From NCBI GenBank assembly GCA_028723525.1, contig JAQYET010000033.1, positions 124,001 to 188,000 on the forward strand: a stretch of DNA of 64,000 nucleotides. The letters run 5' to 3'. The translations under genes and the position numbers were made by a program. Source of the DNA: Prevotellaceae bacterium. Lineage in GTDB: Bacteria; Bacteroidota; Bacteroidia; Bacteroidales; Bacteroidaceae. Position 1 is the first letter of the stretch. The number at the start of each line of letters is the position of its first letter. Under the pieces are notes generated by a model. That model was not told where the DNA came from, did no database searches, and saw nothing but the letters and a program-made list of their open reading frames with translations. Of this stretch, positions 8,626-16,671 are shown piece by piece.

Positions 8626-8683
8626 GACCGGCTATTCCCCAAGCCGGAAATAGTGGTAGAATGTTCGGTAAGGGGAAACCGAC
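8626..8683 (+). ncRNA. Structured leader with two hairpins and complementary loops
   Basis: Hairpin 1 pairs CCGGCT (8628-8633) with AGCCGG (8642-8647) around the loop ATTCCCCA. Hairpin 2 pairs TCGGT (8665-8669) with ACCGA (8678-8682) around AAGGGGAA. The loops share six complementary bases (TTCCCC and GGGGAA) and could form a kissing interaction. The structure lies between a promoter at 8576-8607 and a short gene at 8711. It could be a riboswitch-like or autoregulatory element; I do not recognise a known class. Confidence 0.5.
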
Positions 8684-8710
8684 AGGAGAAAACGTATAGG
8701 AGATTTTGCC

Positions 8711-8824
8711 ATGAAAGTAAAGCCGAAATGCTACAATCAAGAAGAGTTTGAACTCGACAACGTCTATAACGACGATGACGAGATGTATAGGGAGTCGTCT
8801 GTTTCCAATTTCAGTTACAGATGA
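8711..8824 (+). CDS. 37-residue acidic small protein, unknown function
   Basis: ATG at 8711 follows AGGAG (8698-8702) by eight bases, a better ribosome site than most genes here have. The product begins MKVKPKCYNQEEFELDNVYN, continues with DDDE and ends in an S/Y/R-rich stretch (NFSYR). It has one Cys, no membrane segment, and a basic N-terminus followed by an acidic middle. It has its own promoter and a structured leader, and is followed by a hairpin at 8849-8890, so it looks like a complete single-gene unit. I do not recognise a family. Confidence 0.6.
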   Translation: MKVKPKCYNQEEFELDNVYNDDDEMYRESSVSNFSYR

Positions 8825-8848
8825 AAGCAGCCTCCTTTAAATCACCCT

Positions 8849-8890
8849 AATGACCGTGACCCGAAATCAATGCCGCAGGTCGCGGTCATT
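8849..8890 (+). terminator. Hairpin after the 37-codon gene
   Basis: AATGACCGTGACC pairs with GGTCGCGGTCATT (one mismatch) around a 16-base loop. The following T tract is weak (TATGCTTCTC). Confidence 0.5.
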
Positions 8891-8975
8891 TATGCTTCTC
8901 CCGAAAGATACCAACCGCTCTTCAGGCAATGAAAATCAATAAAAAAGAACCTTACGTAAAATATTCCATATTTGT

Positions 8976-9007
8976 TTTGGCGGTTAGCGACTATTGGTTT
9001 AATTTTG
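8976..9007 (+). promoter_or_regulatory. Promoter of the exported acidic protein gene
   Basis: TTTG at 8976-8979 and TAATTTTG at 9000-9007 are 20 bases apart. Transcription would start near 9014, so the open frame upstream of 9031 is not translated, and the start at 9031 is supported. Confidence 0.7.
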
Positions 9008-9030
9008 CAGCCCGATTTTATATAATAATA

Positions 9031-9504
9031 ATGAAAAGAATATTTTTTTTTCTATCCTTTGCCATTGCTGCTGCAACGATGAGTGCGCAGAACATCTTAG
9101 GATTTAATTTCGGAATGACCCTTGACGAGGCTTCCGAGGTTGAGGTAGATTGTGACAGCGTAGTTGTTGACGAAGAAACCAACACGTTTCTTTTCCTCAA
9201 CGTGGAGTATAAAGGCAATGACTACGACCTGCTCGTGGTGCTTTTTGACGACGAGGGAAAACTTTCCACCATTTCGCTCGGTACCGAAGTGAGCAATTTG
9301 GAAGAAGGAGCGGCATTGCAGAAGAAAATAATCGGAAACAGCATGGTTATCGACAGTTTCGACGACCCCGACATGTCCGGAGCCCGGCTCTATTATGTTG
9401 ACGATACAGGCGACGACAATCCCGAATACATATTGTCTATAGTAAGCGACGACGACGACGGAACTCTCTCCGTGGTAGCCACTTACCCGCGCGATTGGGA
9501 GTAG
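9031..9504 (+). CDS. Exported acidic protein of unknown function
   Basis: The 157-residue product has a clear signal peptide (MKRIFFFLSFAIAAATMSAQ), then a very acidic body rich in Asp and Glu (VVDEETNTFLF, VDDTGDDNPEYILSIVSDDDDG). It is probably periplasmic. The frame is open back to 8929, but the promoter at 8976-9007 rules out that start. No known domain is evident; the alternating strands suggest a small beta-rich fold, and the acidic clusters might bind cations. It lies just upstream of the ThiD-AraC fusion (26 bases) and may be co-transcribed with it. Confidence 0.75.
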   Translation: MKRIFFFLSFAIAAATMSAQNILGFNFGMTLDEASEVEVDCDSVVVDEETNTFLFLNVEYKGNDYDLLVVLFDDEGKLSTISLGTEVSNLEEGAALQKKIIGNSMVIDSFDDPDMSGARLYYVDDTGDDNPEYILSIVSDDDDGTLSVVATYPRDWE

Positions 9505-9530
9505 GTTTCGTAAGCCTTTATAACGGCAGG

Positions 9531-10451
9531 ATGATGGGAAAAGGAAACTGCGACAGGCGGGTGCTGACAATCACCGGAAGCGACGGAACAGGCGGAGCAG
9601 GCGTTCAGAGAGACATAAAGACGATTGCCGAACTGGGAGGTGTGCCGCTTACGGCTATCACAACGGTAACGATGCAGAACACCATCGGAATACAGGAGTT
9701 TTTCGACATTCCTGCCAATGTGCTCGAACAGCAGGTGGAGGCGATAATGGACGACATGAGTCCCGAGGTTATAAAGATAGGTATGCTGCGCAATCAAGGA
9801 CAGGTGAAGGCTGTTGTGCGCACGCTGAAGCGATACACCCCCCGCTGGATAGTATATGACCCGGTAGGCACTTCCACCCGCGGCGAGCGACTTTACTCCG
9901 AAGAACTGTCTGAAGAAATCATCCGGACACTGCTCCCGATGTGTCATATCGTGGTGCGCGAATTACAGGTGCAAAGTCTTGTAGATTGGGAAATCCACGG
10001 CATGCGCAGCGTCTTTTCGGCCTCAATAGCAGCTTATCTGGCTCAGGGACTGCCGAAGGAAAAGGCGATCAGCGAAGCCACGGCATACGTTAACAGGCAG
10101 GCTGCGCTGGCAGGGAATATCGAAGGTCGCGGCGCAGAGCTGTACAACGAACTTCTAAACCTCATCGCGGAGCACCACGAGCGACACAGCGACGTGCAAT
10201 TCTATGCAGACAGGATGAACGTAAGCAGTCGCTACCTCGCCCAAGTGACAAAACGCATGGCAGGAATATCACCTAAGGCAATGATAGACGAATACCTTCT
10301 GAAACAGCTGAAGATTGCCTTGCAGAGCACCGATTGCACCATTCAGGAAATAGCATGGCAGTTTAACTTCACCTCACAATCCCATTTCACCAAGTTTTTC
10401 AAAAAAATGACGGGCGAAACTCCTACCGAATACCGGGGCAGACAGGAGTAA
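9531..10451 (+). CDS. ThiD-like pseudokinase fused to an AraC-type DNA-binding domain
   Basis: The 306-residue protein (start at 9531; 9495 would overlap the previous gene) has two parts. Residues 10-195 resemble hydroxymethylpyrimidine/pyridoxal kinases of the ThiD family: VLTITGSDGTGGAGVQRDIK, ITTVTMQNTIGI, IKIGMLRN, DPVGTSTRGERLY. The phosphate-binding HGTGC motif that ends the active site is replaced by HGMRS (156-160), and the segment normally lying between the LLP strand and that motif is about 45 residues short. Catalysis is therefore unlikely, although ligand binding may remain. Residues about 215-306 form a two-helix-turn-helix AraC domain (FYADRMNVSSRYLAQVTKRM; TIQEIAWQFNFTSQSHFTKF). 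pdxS-pdxT follow directly, so it probably regulates PLP synthesis in response to a B6 vitamer or pyrimidine. Confidence 0.85.
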   Translation: MMGKGNCDRRVLTITGSDGTGGAGVQRDIKTIAELGGVPLTAITTVTMQNTIGIQEFFDIPANVLEQQVEAIMDDMSPEVIKIGMLRNQGQVKAVVRTLKRYTPRWIVYDPVGTSTRGERLYSEELSEEIIRTLLPMCHIVVRELQVQSLVDWEIHGMRSVFSASIAAYLAQGLPKEKAISEATAYVNRQAALAGNIEGRGAELYNELLNLIAEHHERHSDVQFYADRMNVSSRYLAQVTKRMAGISPKAMIDEYLLKQLKIALQSTDCTIQEIAWQFNFTSQSHFTKFFKKMTGETPTEYRGRQE

Positions 10452-10839
10452 TGGCAATTTTTCAAGCATTACCCGGTAGCCCTGTATGACACGCACGCGA
10501 ATAGGTTCATGCTCATTAGAGTGGAAATAAAAGATAAATCCGAAATATTAAACCCCAATCTCTAAGTTTGCAATTCATATTGCAAACTTAGAGATTGGGG
10601 TTAAAATATCTTTGGCATATACACATTTATTACATTTTGCAAATACACAATTTTCTTCCTATAAAACGATGAATGATGTATAAACAATGGTCTTTACCAA
10701 TTAGATAACTGCAAACCAAACCTTTTTCTGCGCGATTAGTTGAACAAAAGCGAGTTGTATTTGTCAATAAGGGAACACCGTTTGGCTCGTTGATTGTTTT
10801 TTTGTTCCTTTGCAAAAACTTTTAAAACAGGAAATAAAA
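10452..10839. other. Intergenic region between the fusion regulator and pdxS
   Basis: The 388 bases hold a perfect 23-base inverted repeat at 10551-10602 and then AT-rich sequence. A promoter-like TTTG (10790s) and CCTTTGC (about 10808-10814) precede pdxS. Regulator binding sites would be expected here, but I cannot define a repeated half-site by eye. Confidence 0.5.
10551..10602. repeat. Perfect 23-base inverted repeat with 6-base loop
   Basis: The left arm (10551-10573) starts AACCCCAATCTCTAAG and ends TTTGCAA; the right arm (10580-10602) is its exact reverse complement; the loop is TTCATA. There is no T tract, so it is not a simple terminator. The outer ten bases AACCCCAATC also occur at 4880-4889, at the end of the other inverted-repeat segment. 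Confidence 0.9.
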
Positions 10840-11715
10840 ATGAAAGAAAACAGACAACAACTGAACCGCCAACTCGCACAGATGCTGAAGGGCGGGGTAA
10901 TAATGGACGTTACAACACCCGAGCAGGCACGCATAGCCGAGGCAGCAGGAGCATGCGCGGTAATGGCACTTGAGCGCATCCCCGCAGACATCAGGGCTGC
11001 AGGCGGAGTGTCGCGCATGAGCGACCCCAAGATGATAAAGGGCATACAGGAAGCCGTAACTATTCCGGTAATGGCAAAATGCCGTATCGGTCACTTCGTG
11101 GAGGCGCAGTTGCTACAAGCCATCGAAATCGACTATATCGACGAGAGCGAAGTGCTCTCACCGGCAGACAACGTGTATCACATCGACAAGGCTAAGTTTG
11201 ATGTTCCTTTCGTGTGCGGTGCAAAGAACCTCGGAGAGGCATTGCGCAGAATAAGCGAGGGCGCAACGATGATTCGTACCAAGGGAGAACCGGGCACGGG
11301 CGACGTGGTTCAGGCTGTGACACACATGAGAATGATGCAGTCGGAGATGCGCCGTATCGTCAACATGAGCGAAGACGAACTCTACGAGGAAGCCAAGCAG
11401 TTGCGTGCTCCTTACGAACTGGTGCGCTACGTGCATGACAATGGCAAACTGCCTGTCGTAAACTTCGCCGCAGGAGGTATCGCAACACCGGCCGATGCAG
11501 CCCTGATGATGCAGTTGGGAGCAGAGGGTGTGTTCGTCGGAAGCGGTATCTTCAAGAGCGGAAACCCCGAGAAGCGCGCGCGTGCAATCGTTCAAGCCAC
11601 TACAAACTACACCGACGCGAAGATGATAGCCCAACTTTCTGAAGACCTCGGAGAGGCAATGGTGGGCATCAACGAGCAGGAGATACAGTTGTTGATGGCA
11701 GAAAGAGGCAAGTAA
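10840..11715 (+). CDS. pdxS: Pyridoxal 5'-phosphate synthase lyase subunit PdxS
   Basis: The 291-residue protein builds PLP from ribose 5-phosphate, glyceraldehyde 3-phosphate and ammonia supplied by PdxT. Motifs of the PdxS barrel are all present: [110 protein letters not shown]. The start at 10840 ([11 protein letters not shown]) is preferred over the upstream ATG at 10810. pdxT follows after seven bases. The genome thus has the DXP-independent B6 route, probably controlled by the fusion protein upstream. Confidence 0.97.
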   Translation: MKENRQQLNRQLAQMLKGGVIMDVTTPEQARIAEAAGACAVMALERIPADIRAAGGVSRMSDPKMIKGIQEAVTIPVMAKCRIGHFVEAQLLQAIEIDYIDESEVLSPADNVYHIDKAKFDVPFVCGAKNLGEALRRISEGATMIRTKGEPGTGDVVQAVTHMRMMQSEMRRIVNMSEDELYEEAKQLRAPYELVRYVHDNGKLPVVNFAAGGIATPADAALMMQLGAEGVFVGSGIFKSGNPEKRARAIVQATTNYTDAKMIAQLSEDLGEAMVGINEQEIQLLMAERGK

Positions 11716-11722
11716 GCGATAT

Positions 11723-12268
11723 ATGAGAATTGCAGTTCTTGCGCTCCAAGGTGCTTTCATAGAGCACGAGCAGATGTTGGAACGTCTCGGAGTGGAGACC
11801 TTCGAGGTGAGGAAACTCAGCGACTGGCAGCAGCCGAAAGACGCCATCATAATACCGGGCGGCGAGAGCACCACCATGATGCTCCTGCTCAAAAGACAGG
11901 GTATGCTCGCCCCCGTACGCGAAGCCATAGCCGGCGGAATGCCCGTGCTGGGCACGTGTGCAGGGCTGATACTCCTCGACCGCGAGCATATAGGCACAAT
12001 GGACATCCTCGCACGGCGCAACGCCTACGGGCGACAACTCGGCAGTTTCCACACCAATGCTAACTTCCGAGGCATAGAAGGCGAAATACCAATGACGTTC
12101 ATACGTGCCCCTTACATAGAGGAAGCGGGGCGCGAGGTGGAGATACTGTCGGAGGTTGACGGCAAGATAGTTGCTGCCCGACAAGGCAACCAACTCGTGA
12201 CGGCGTTCCACCCGGAGCTCGATGACGACCTTTCGCTTCATCGTTACTTCCTTAACATCGTGGCATAG
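11723..12268 (+). CDS. pdxT: Pyridoxal 5'-phosphate synthase glutaminase subunit PdxT
   Basis: The 181-residue class I glutaminase supplies ammonia to PdxS. It has IPGGESTTM (residues 46-54), the nucleophile Cys in [11 protein letters not shown] (about residues 75-85), the [18 protein letters not shown] segment, and the catalytic His-x-Glu in TAFHPEL near the end. It forms an operon with pdxS. An 88-base repeat element begins 17 bases after its stop. Confidence 0.97.
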   Translation: MRIAVLALQGAFIEHEQMLERLGVETFEVRKLSDWQQPKDAIIIPGGESTTMMLLLKRQGMLAPVREAIAGGMPVLGTCAGLILLDREHIGTMDILARRNAYGRQLGSFHTNANFRGIEGEIPMTFIRAPYIEEAGREVEILSEVDGKIVAARQGNQLVTAFHPELDDDLSLHRYFLNIVA

Positions 12269-12285
12269 ACCAATTACCATATTGT

Positions 12286-12373
12286 AAAATCGGCGAAATT
12301 GCTCTGTAATTTCGCCGATTTTGCTTTTCAATTTCGCCGAATTTGGTTTGCAAAATCGGCGATTTTACTTTAT
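12286..12373. repeat. 88-base four-unit palindromic element, copy A
   Basis: There are four 22-base units starting at 12286, 12308, 12330 and 12352. Each begins with a near-palindromic core of type AAAATCGGCGAAATT or its reverse complement. The core polarity is +, -, -, +. Units 1 and 2 can pair perfectly over 15 bases. It lies between pdxT and the next gene. Confidence 0.9.
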
Positions 12374-12461
12374 TGTTGCAAATGTGCCGATGTGCAATAG
12401 AATGTTAAACAATCAATGTTATTACGCCTTTTGCAGATTATTTCTTAAATTTGCAGTCAAT

Positions 12462-12818
12462 ATGGCAATAGAGACAAGACGCATATCAATATCACGCCTT
12501 TTGCTATTGGTGTTCGTTCCAATGTTTATGGCGGTGTCGTTGCATACTCATGGGGGCTATGCAGCGCATGTGGATTGTGTCGATTGCGTCAACCATGCGC
12601 CTCATGCGGGGCACTTCTCTAACGGAAACCTTTCTTTTGACAACTGTCTGCTGTGCCAATTCAGCACGCTGCCATATCTCATGCCGGTTGTCATTTTCAC
12701 AGTCGCCCTTGCTGTCAAGGGGCAGGTATTGCCACGCAGCAGAAACTCTGTTGTATGTTCGCGTGCGACACAATATAACAATCTGCGCGGACCTCCGGAA
12801 GTGATACTCTTTTCTTAG
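12462..12818 (+). CDS. Small Cys/His-rich membrane protein
   Basis: The 118-residue protein (start MAIETRRISIS at 12462; the open frame further upstream runs through the repeat element) has a hydrophobic segment at about 10-28, a loop rich in His and Cys (LHTHGGYAAH, VDCVDCVNHAPHAGHF, NCLLCQF), a second hydrophobic segment at about 75-90, and ends LRGPPEVILFS. Two CxxC pairs and many histidines suggest metal binding on the periplasmic side. It resembles small DUF2946-like proteins found next to metal-related TonB receptors. The gene is followed by such a receptor 65 bases downstream and probably shares its transcript. Confidence 0.65.
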   Translation: MAIETRRISISRLLLLVFVPMFMAVSLHTHGGYAAHVDCVDCVNHAPHAGHFSNGNLSFDNCLLCQFSTLPYLMPVVIFTVALAVKGQVLPRSRNSVVCSRATQYNNLRGPPEVILFS

Positions 12819-12883
12819 TTTTTCCTTTGCCGGCACGATGATGTGCCGACGAGGGATATAGTATCAATATCGGACGTCAGTTT

Positions 12884-15022
12884 ATGAAAAGAATAATTCA
12901 TGTCGCTGTGTTGTTCGCAGTCGTATTGTCAGTATATGGACAGACCGGCAAAGGCGAAACCGACACGATAACGGGCGGCAGTATGCAGAATGTCACGGTT
13001 TTGGGCAATACTTCACAGCGCAATCTGATTATGAAGTCGTCGCAGAACATGGTGCGCGTGACCGAAGATTTTATCAACGAAAACCTCGGAGGGAGTCTGA
13101 TGCAGAGCCTTCAGACCATACCGGGGGTGAAGGCCATGAGCATAGGCTCGGGCGAGTCGAAACCCACGATACGCGGACTGGGCTTCAACCGCATGGCTGT
13201 AACCGAGAACGGAATAAAACACGAGGGACAGCAGTGGGGTGAAGACCACGGACTGGAGATAAACCAGTTCGACATAGACCGCGTGGAGATAGTGAAGGGA
13301 CCGTCGGCTCTGCTCTGCGGCTCTGATGCCATAGGGGGAGTGATAAACCTTTATAGCGACCGCGTTCCACAACGCAGCTTCGAGGGGAAGGCGCGCATTT
13401 TCGCACGCAGCAATAACGCCTCGTTGGGGGCTGCGGTACAACTCGGCGGCGCGCCGGGTAACGGATTCTACTGGAAGTTGAGTCTGTCGGGCAGTGACTA
13501 TGCCGACTATAAAGTGCCGACAGACAGCATACAATATTATTCATATTATATAAAGCTCCATAAACACAGGTTGCGCAACACCGCAGGTCGTGAACTTGAC
13601 GGCAGTGTGATGTTGGGGTATCAGGGCGCGAACTTCTCTACGAGCCTCCGACTCTCCGACACCAACGGCAAGAGTGGCTTCTTTGCCAACGCTCATGGGC
13701 TGGAGGTGCGCCTGTCTGAAATAGACTACGACCGCTCGGAGCGCGACATCTCGCTGCCTTACCATTCGGTGAACCACCTGAAGGCAGTGAGCCACTCCGA
13801 ACTGCATCGCCCCAACCTGCATCTCTCGCTCGACCTCTCTTTTCAGCATAACATGCGCAGGGAAGAGTCGGAACCTGTGAGTCACGGCTACATGCCGAAA
13901 CCGGAGAGTTCGCTCGAGCGTAAGTTCAACAAGACCACATACACCGTAATGGCAGGGGCAAAGACCCTCGTGGCAGAGCATCACAACCTGAGCATGGGAG
14001 TGAGTGCCGAACTGCAGCGCAACAAACGCTACGGATGGGGATTCATAATCCCCGACTTCCGCAATGCCACGGCAGGAGCGTATATATACGACCGTTACCA
14101 TGTCTCGGAAAGGCTGATACTGAATGCCGGACTGAGATATGACCTCACGCGAACCCATATATATGAATACACCGATTGGTTCACAACGCCCGAGAACGAC
14201 GTTCCGACATATAAGAAAAGGTCGGAGAACCGTGTGCTCAATTTCGGCAGCCTCACATGGTCGGCAGGGGTGAACTATATCCTCGGCAACTGGATATTGA
14301 AAGCCAACGTGGGTAAAGGCTTCCGGACACCCATTGCGAAGGAACTGGGCACCGATGGAGTGAACTACCACATCTTCAGATATGAGCGAGGAAATGCCGA
14401 CCTTGACCCGGAAGAGTCGTATCAGGTGGACGCCGGGATTAACTGGCAGGGCAAAAGGCTCAGTCTGCAGTTTGACCCATATTTCAACTATTTCACCAAT
14501 TATATATATATGAACCCCACATCGGAATACTATGAGGGGCTGCAGGTGTATAACTACAGCCAAAGCAAAGTGTTGAGATGGGGCTGCGAGGTGATGATGA
14601 AATATGAATGGATGCCGTGGTTGGAGAGCGAACTCACCGGCGAATACCTGTATGCTCGACAGCAGTCGGGTGCAAAGAAGGGCTACACGCTGCCTTTCAG
14701 TCGCCCGTGGAGCGCAGGGCTGACGCTTAGGTGGAAGTCGGAAGATGACGAGAACAAAGGAGCGGCATTCGCACAACTGACCTACCAAATTACCGGAAGG
14801 CAGAGTGAGATAGTGCCTCCGGAGAAACCCACTCCCGGTTATTATCTCATCGGCTTGTCGGCAGGCAAGACGTGGAACCTGAAAGGTGTGACACTCTCTG
14901 CCAACATGCAATGCAACAACCTGCTCAACCGCAGGTACTACGACCACACCAGTTACTACCGCCTGATAGGAGTGTCTGAAGCAGGGCGCAATGTCAGCCT
15001 TTCGGTGGGACTGGAGTTTTGA
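12884..15022 (+). CDS. TonB-dependent outer membrane receptor, probably metal uptake
   Basis: The 712-residue protein has a signal peptide (residues 1-19, ending VYG-Q), a plug domain at about 30-160 (SLMQSLQTIPGVKAMSIG, PTIRGLGFNRMAV, VEIVKGPSALLCGSDAIGGVINL) and a long beta-barrel ending VSLSVGLEF. The plug segment QQWGEDHGLEI is like that of ZnuD-type zinc receptors. Together with the Cys/His-rich protein upstream and two His-rich DUF4625 lipoproteins downstream, it suggests uptake of a transition metal; zinc or copper is my guess. There is no carboxypeptidase-like N-terminal domain, so it is not a SusC-type glycan receptor. Confidence 0.9.
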   Translation: MKRIIHVAVLFAVVLSVYGQTGKGETDTITGGSMQNVTVLGNTSQRNLIMKSSQNMVRVTEDFINENLGGSLMQSLQTIPGVKAMSIGSGESKPTIRGLGFNRMAVTENGIKHEGQQWGEDHGLEINQFDIDRVEIVKGPSALLCGSDAIGGVINLYSDRVPQRSFEGKARIFARSNNASLGAAVQLGGAPGNGFYWKLSLSGSDYADYKVPTDSIQYYSYYIKLHKHRLRNTAGRELDGSVMLGYQGANFSTSLRLSDTNGKSGFFANAHGLEVRLSEIDYDRSERDISLPYHSVNHLKAVSHSELHRPNLHLSLDLSFQHNMRREESEPVSHGYMPKPESSLERKFNKTTYTVMAGAKTLVAEHHNLSMGVSAELQRNKRYGWGFIIPDFRNATAGAYIYDRYHVSERLILNAGLRYDLTRTHIYEYTDWFTTPENDVPTYKKRSENRVLNFGSLTWSAGVNYILGNWILKANVGKGFRTPIAKELGTDGVNYHIFRYERGNADLDPEESYQVDAGINWQGKRLSLQFDPYFNYFTNYIYMNPTSEYYEGLQVYNYSQSKVLRWGCEVMMKYEWMPWLESELTGEYLYARQQSGAKKGYTLPFSRPWSAGLTLRWKSEDDENKGAAFAQLTYQITGRQSEIVPPEKPTPGYYLIGLSAGKTWNLKGVTLSANMQCNNLLNRRYYDHTSYYRLIGVSEAGRNVSLSVGLEF

Positions 15023-15099
15023 GATTTTAAACAAATCCGTCTCGGAAAGGTCTTGCAAAGACAGGGCTCGGGACATTAACCTAAAATAAAAAAAAGACA

Positions 15100-15852
15100 A
15101 TGAAAAAGATTATCATATCAAGTGCAGCAATGCTGCTTTCTGTATTCTCAATGATGTTTACCTCTTGTTCAGACGACAATAAAGAGACCACAGGCAACGC
15201 CCCGGTAGTGAAACTCGAAGAAGTGGGTCACGAGAACAGCAAGGAGGCGGAAGCCGGCGACGACCTTCACCTTGAAGGCGACATATTTGCAGAGAACCTT
15301 ATACGGAGCATAGAGGTGAAGATAGTGCAGGACGGAGGCTCATTTGTCATCTCAAAGAGTTACACCGACGATGAGTTTGTGGGAAAGAAAAACGTGAAGT
15401 TCCACAAGCACATAGATATTCCTGCCGAAGCACCTAAGGGCAAATACACCCTGTATTTCAAGGTTACGGATGCAGTGGGAATGTCAACAACGGTTGAAGA
15501 TAAGATAACTGTGACAATACCTGATGCCAATGCACCTAAGATTGAGATAACCGAGGTGGGGCATGACAACAGCATGACTGCCGTTGCCGGTAAGAAAATG
15601 CACCTCGAGGCACATGTCGTTGCGGCTAACAAAGTTCAGAAAATAGTTGTTGAAATACACAAGGTCGGCGCAGACTATGAGAAGGAATTTGAGTACACCG
15701 GCGATTACGTGGGGCTTGAGGATGTGCATTTCCACGAGCATCCGGAGATTCCTGCCGATGCTCCAAAGGGCGAGTACCACCTTCACTTCACCGTGACAGA
15801 TGCCAAGGGTGTGTCTGCGACAGCAGAAGTGGAAGGGCTTCAGGTTCAATAA
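15100..15852 (+). CDS. DUF4625 lipoprotein with two tandem repeats
   Basis: The 250-residue protein has a lipoprotein signal (MLLSVFSMMFTSC, Cys about residue 23). The body is two homologous halves, about 36-135 and 146-250, each with an EVGH(E/D)NS start, a FH(K/E)H.(D/E)IPA(E/D)APKG(K/E)Y core and a FKVTDA or FTVTDA strand. The histidines VHFHEHPEI and YHLHF suggest metal binding at the cell surface or in the periplasm. It lies 77 bases after the receptor gene and before a second DUF4625 gene. DUF4625 itself has no assigned function. Confidence 0.85.
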   Translation: MKKIIISSAAMLLSVFSMMFTSCSDDNKETTGNAPVVKLEEVGHENSKEAEAGDDLHLEGDIFAENLIRSIEVKIVQDGGSFVISKSYTDDEFVGKKNVKFHKHIDIPAEAPKGKYTLYFKVTDAVGMSTTVEDKITVTIPDANAPKIEITEVGHDNSMTAVAGKKMHLEAHVVAANKVQKIVVEIHKVGADYEKEFEYTGDYVGLEDVHFHEHPEIPADAPKGEYHLHFTVTDAKGVSATAEVEGLQVQ

Positions 15853-15887
15853 TGCGTGAATACCTATAATATAAAGAAAGGAAAAGC

Positions 15888-16367
15888 ATGATGAAAAGAT
15901 TTTTTTCGGGCATTGTGGCATTGATGGTCGGGGTGCTTATGGTTTCTTGCGGCGACGATGCCGACACCGTGGAAAAGGACATGGAGAAGCCTGTAATAAG
16001 CGACGACAAGGACTCTTATCCTGAAAACTGTCAGGTGTATGAACGTGGTGACGTTGTTCCGTTGCGATGCAAGTTTACCGACAACATGGAACTCGGCAAC
16101 TATAACATTGAGATACACAACAATTTCGACCACCACTCGCACGGTACCGTGGCCGGAGATTGCGTGCTTGAAGAAAAGAAAAAACCGGTAAATCCCTGGG
16201 TGTATAACAAGAGTTTCGACATACCGGCCGGTCAGAGGGCGTTTGAAGCCAAGGTGGATATACCCATTCCGACTGATATTGATGCCGGCGACTATCACTT
16301 CATGGTGCGCCTTACAGACAGGTCAGGATGGCAGGAGCTAAAGGCCATCTCGATAAAAGTGAAATGA
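15888..16367 (+). CDS. DUF4625 lipoprotein, single domain
   Basis: The 159-residue protein begins MMKRFFSGIVALMVGVLMVSC, a lipoprotein signal with Cys about residue 21. The single DUF4625-like domain includes YERGDVVPLRCKFTDN, a histidine cluster NNFDHHSHG and the closing YHFMVRLTDRSGWQ. It is a paralogue of the gene before it, and the two are 35 bases apart. It may be an accessory metal-binding protein for the TonB receptor. Confidence 0.8.
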   Translation: MMKRFFSGIVALMVGVLMVSCGDDADTVEKDMEKPVISDDKDSYPENCQVYERGDVVPLRCKFTDNMELGNYNIEIHNNFDHHSHGTVAGDCVLEEKKKPVNPWVYNKSFDIPAGQRAFEAKVDIPIPTDIDAGDYHFMVRLTDRSGWQELKAISIKVK

Positions 16368-16376
16368 TAACCATCT

Positions 16377-16401
16377 GTTCTCCATGTGTTTAGTGGAGAA
16401 C
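16377..16401 (+). terminator. Hairpin after the DUF4625 genes
   Basis: GTTCTCCA (16377-16384) pairs with TGGAGAAC (16394-16401). It is followed by a run of seven or eight G rather than T, so it may not be a standard terminator. Confidence 0.4.
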
Positions 16402-16663
16402 GGGGGGGGCTTTGGCTTCGCAATCAAGCCTGACAGTGCGCATGAGGGTATGCGGCGACGTTCCGGTGTGATGGCTTTGCGCCTGAAACGGAATGTTGCG
16501 GCATACCCTTGTCGTAGATATGGGCTTGAAAAACATCAAAACAAGGTGTTTCCGACCGCGTTTTTTTGTAAATAAAAGTGCCGATACGGGCATTTTTTTA
16601 TTACTTAGTTTTAAAATAGTTTAAATCAACGTCTATCTTTCATTGTGTTTCCATTATTTTCAT

Positions 16664-16671
16664 TATCTTTG
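16664..16671 (+). promoter_or_regulatory. -7 box of ffh
   Basis: TATCTTTG fits TAnnTTTG. It leaves a leader of about 80 bases before the ATG at 16758, and argues against the more upstream ATG at 16689 being used as the main start. Confidence 0.55.

Noticed and set aside
8929..9030. N-terminal extension of the exported acidic protein
   Set aside because: The promoter at 8976-9007 lies inside it and a signal peptide begins exactly at 9031.
12321..12461. N-terminal extension of the Cys/His-rich protein
   Set aside because: The sequence encoding it is partly the 88-base repeat element; the hydrophobic start at 12462 fits better.
13541..15100. Long open frame opposite the TonB receptor
   Set aside because: Shadow of the receptor gene on the other strand; no domain and no start context.
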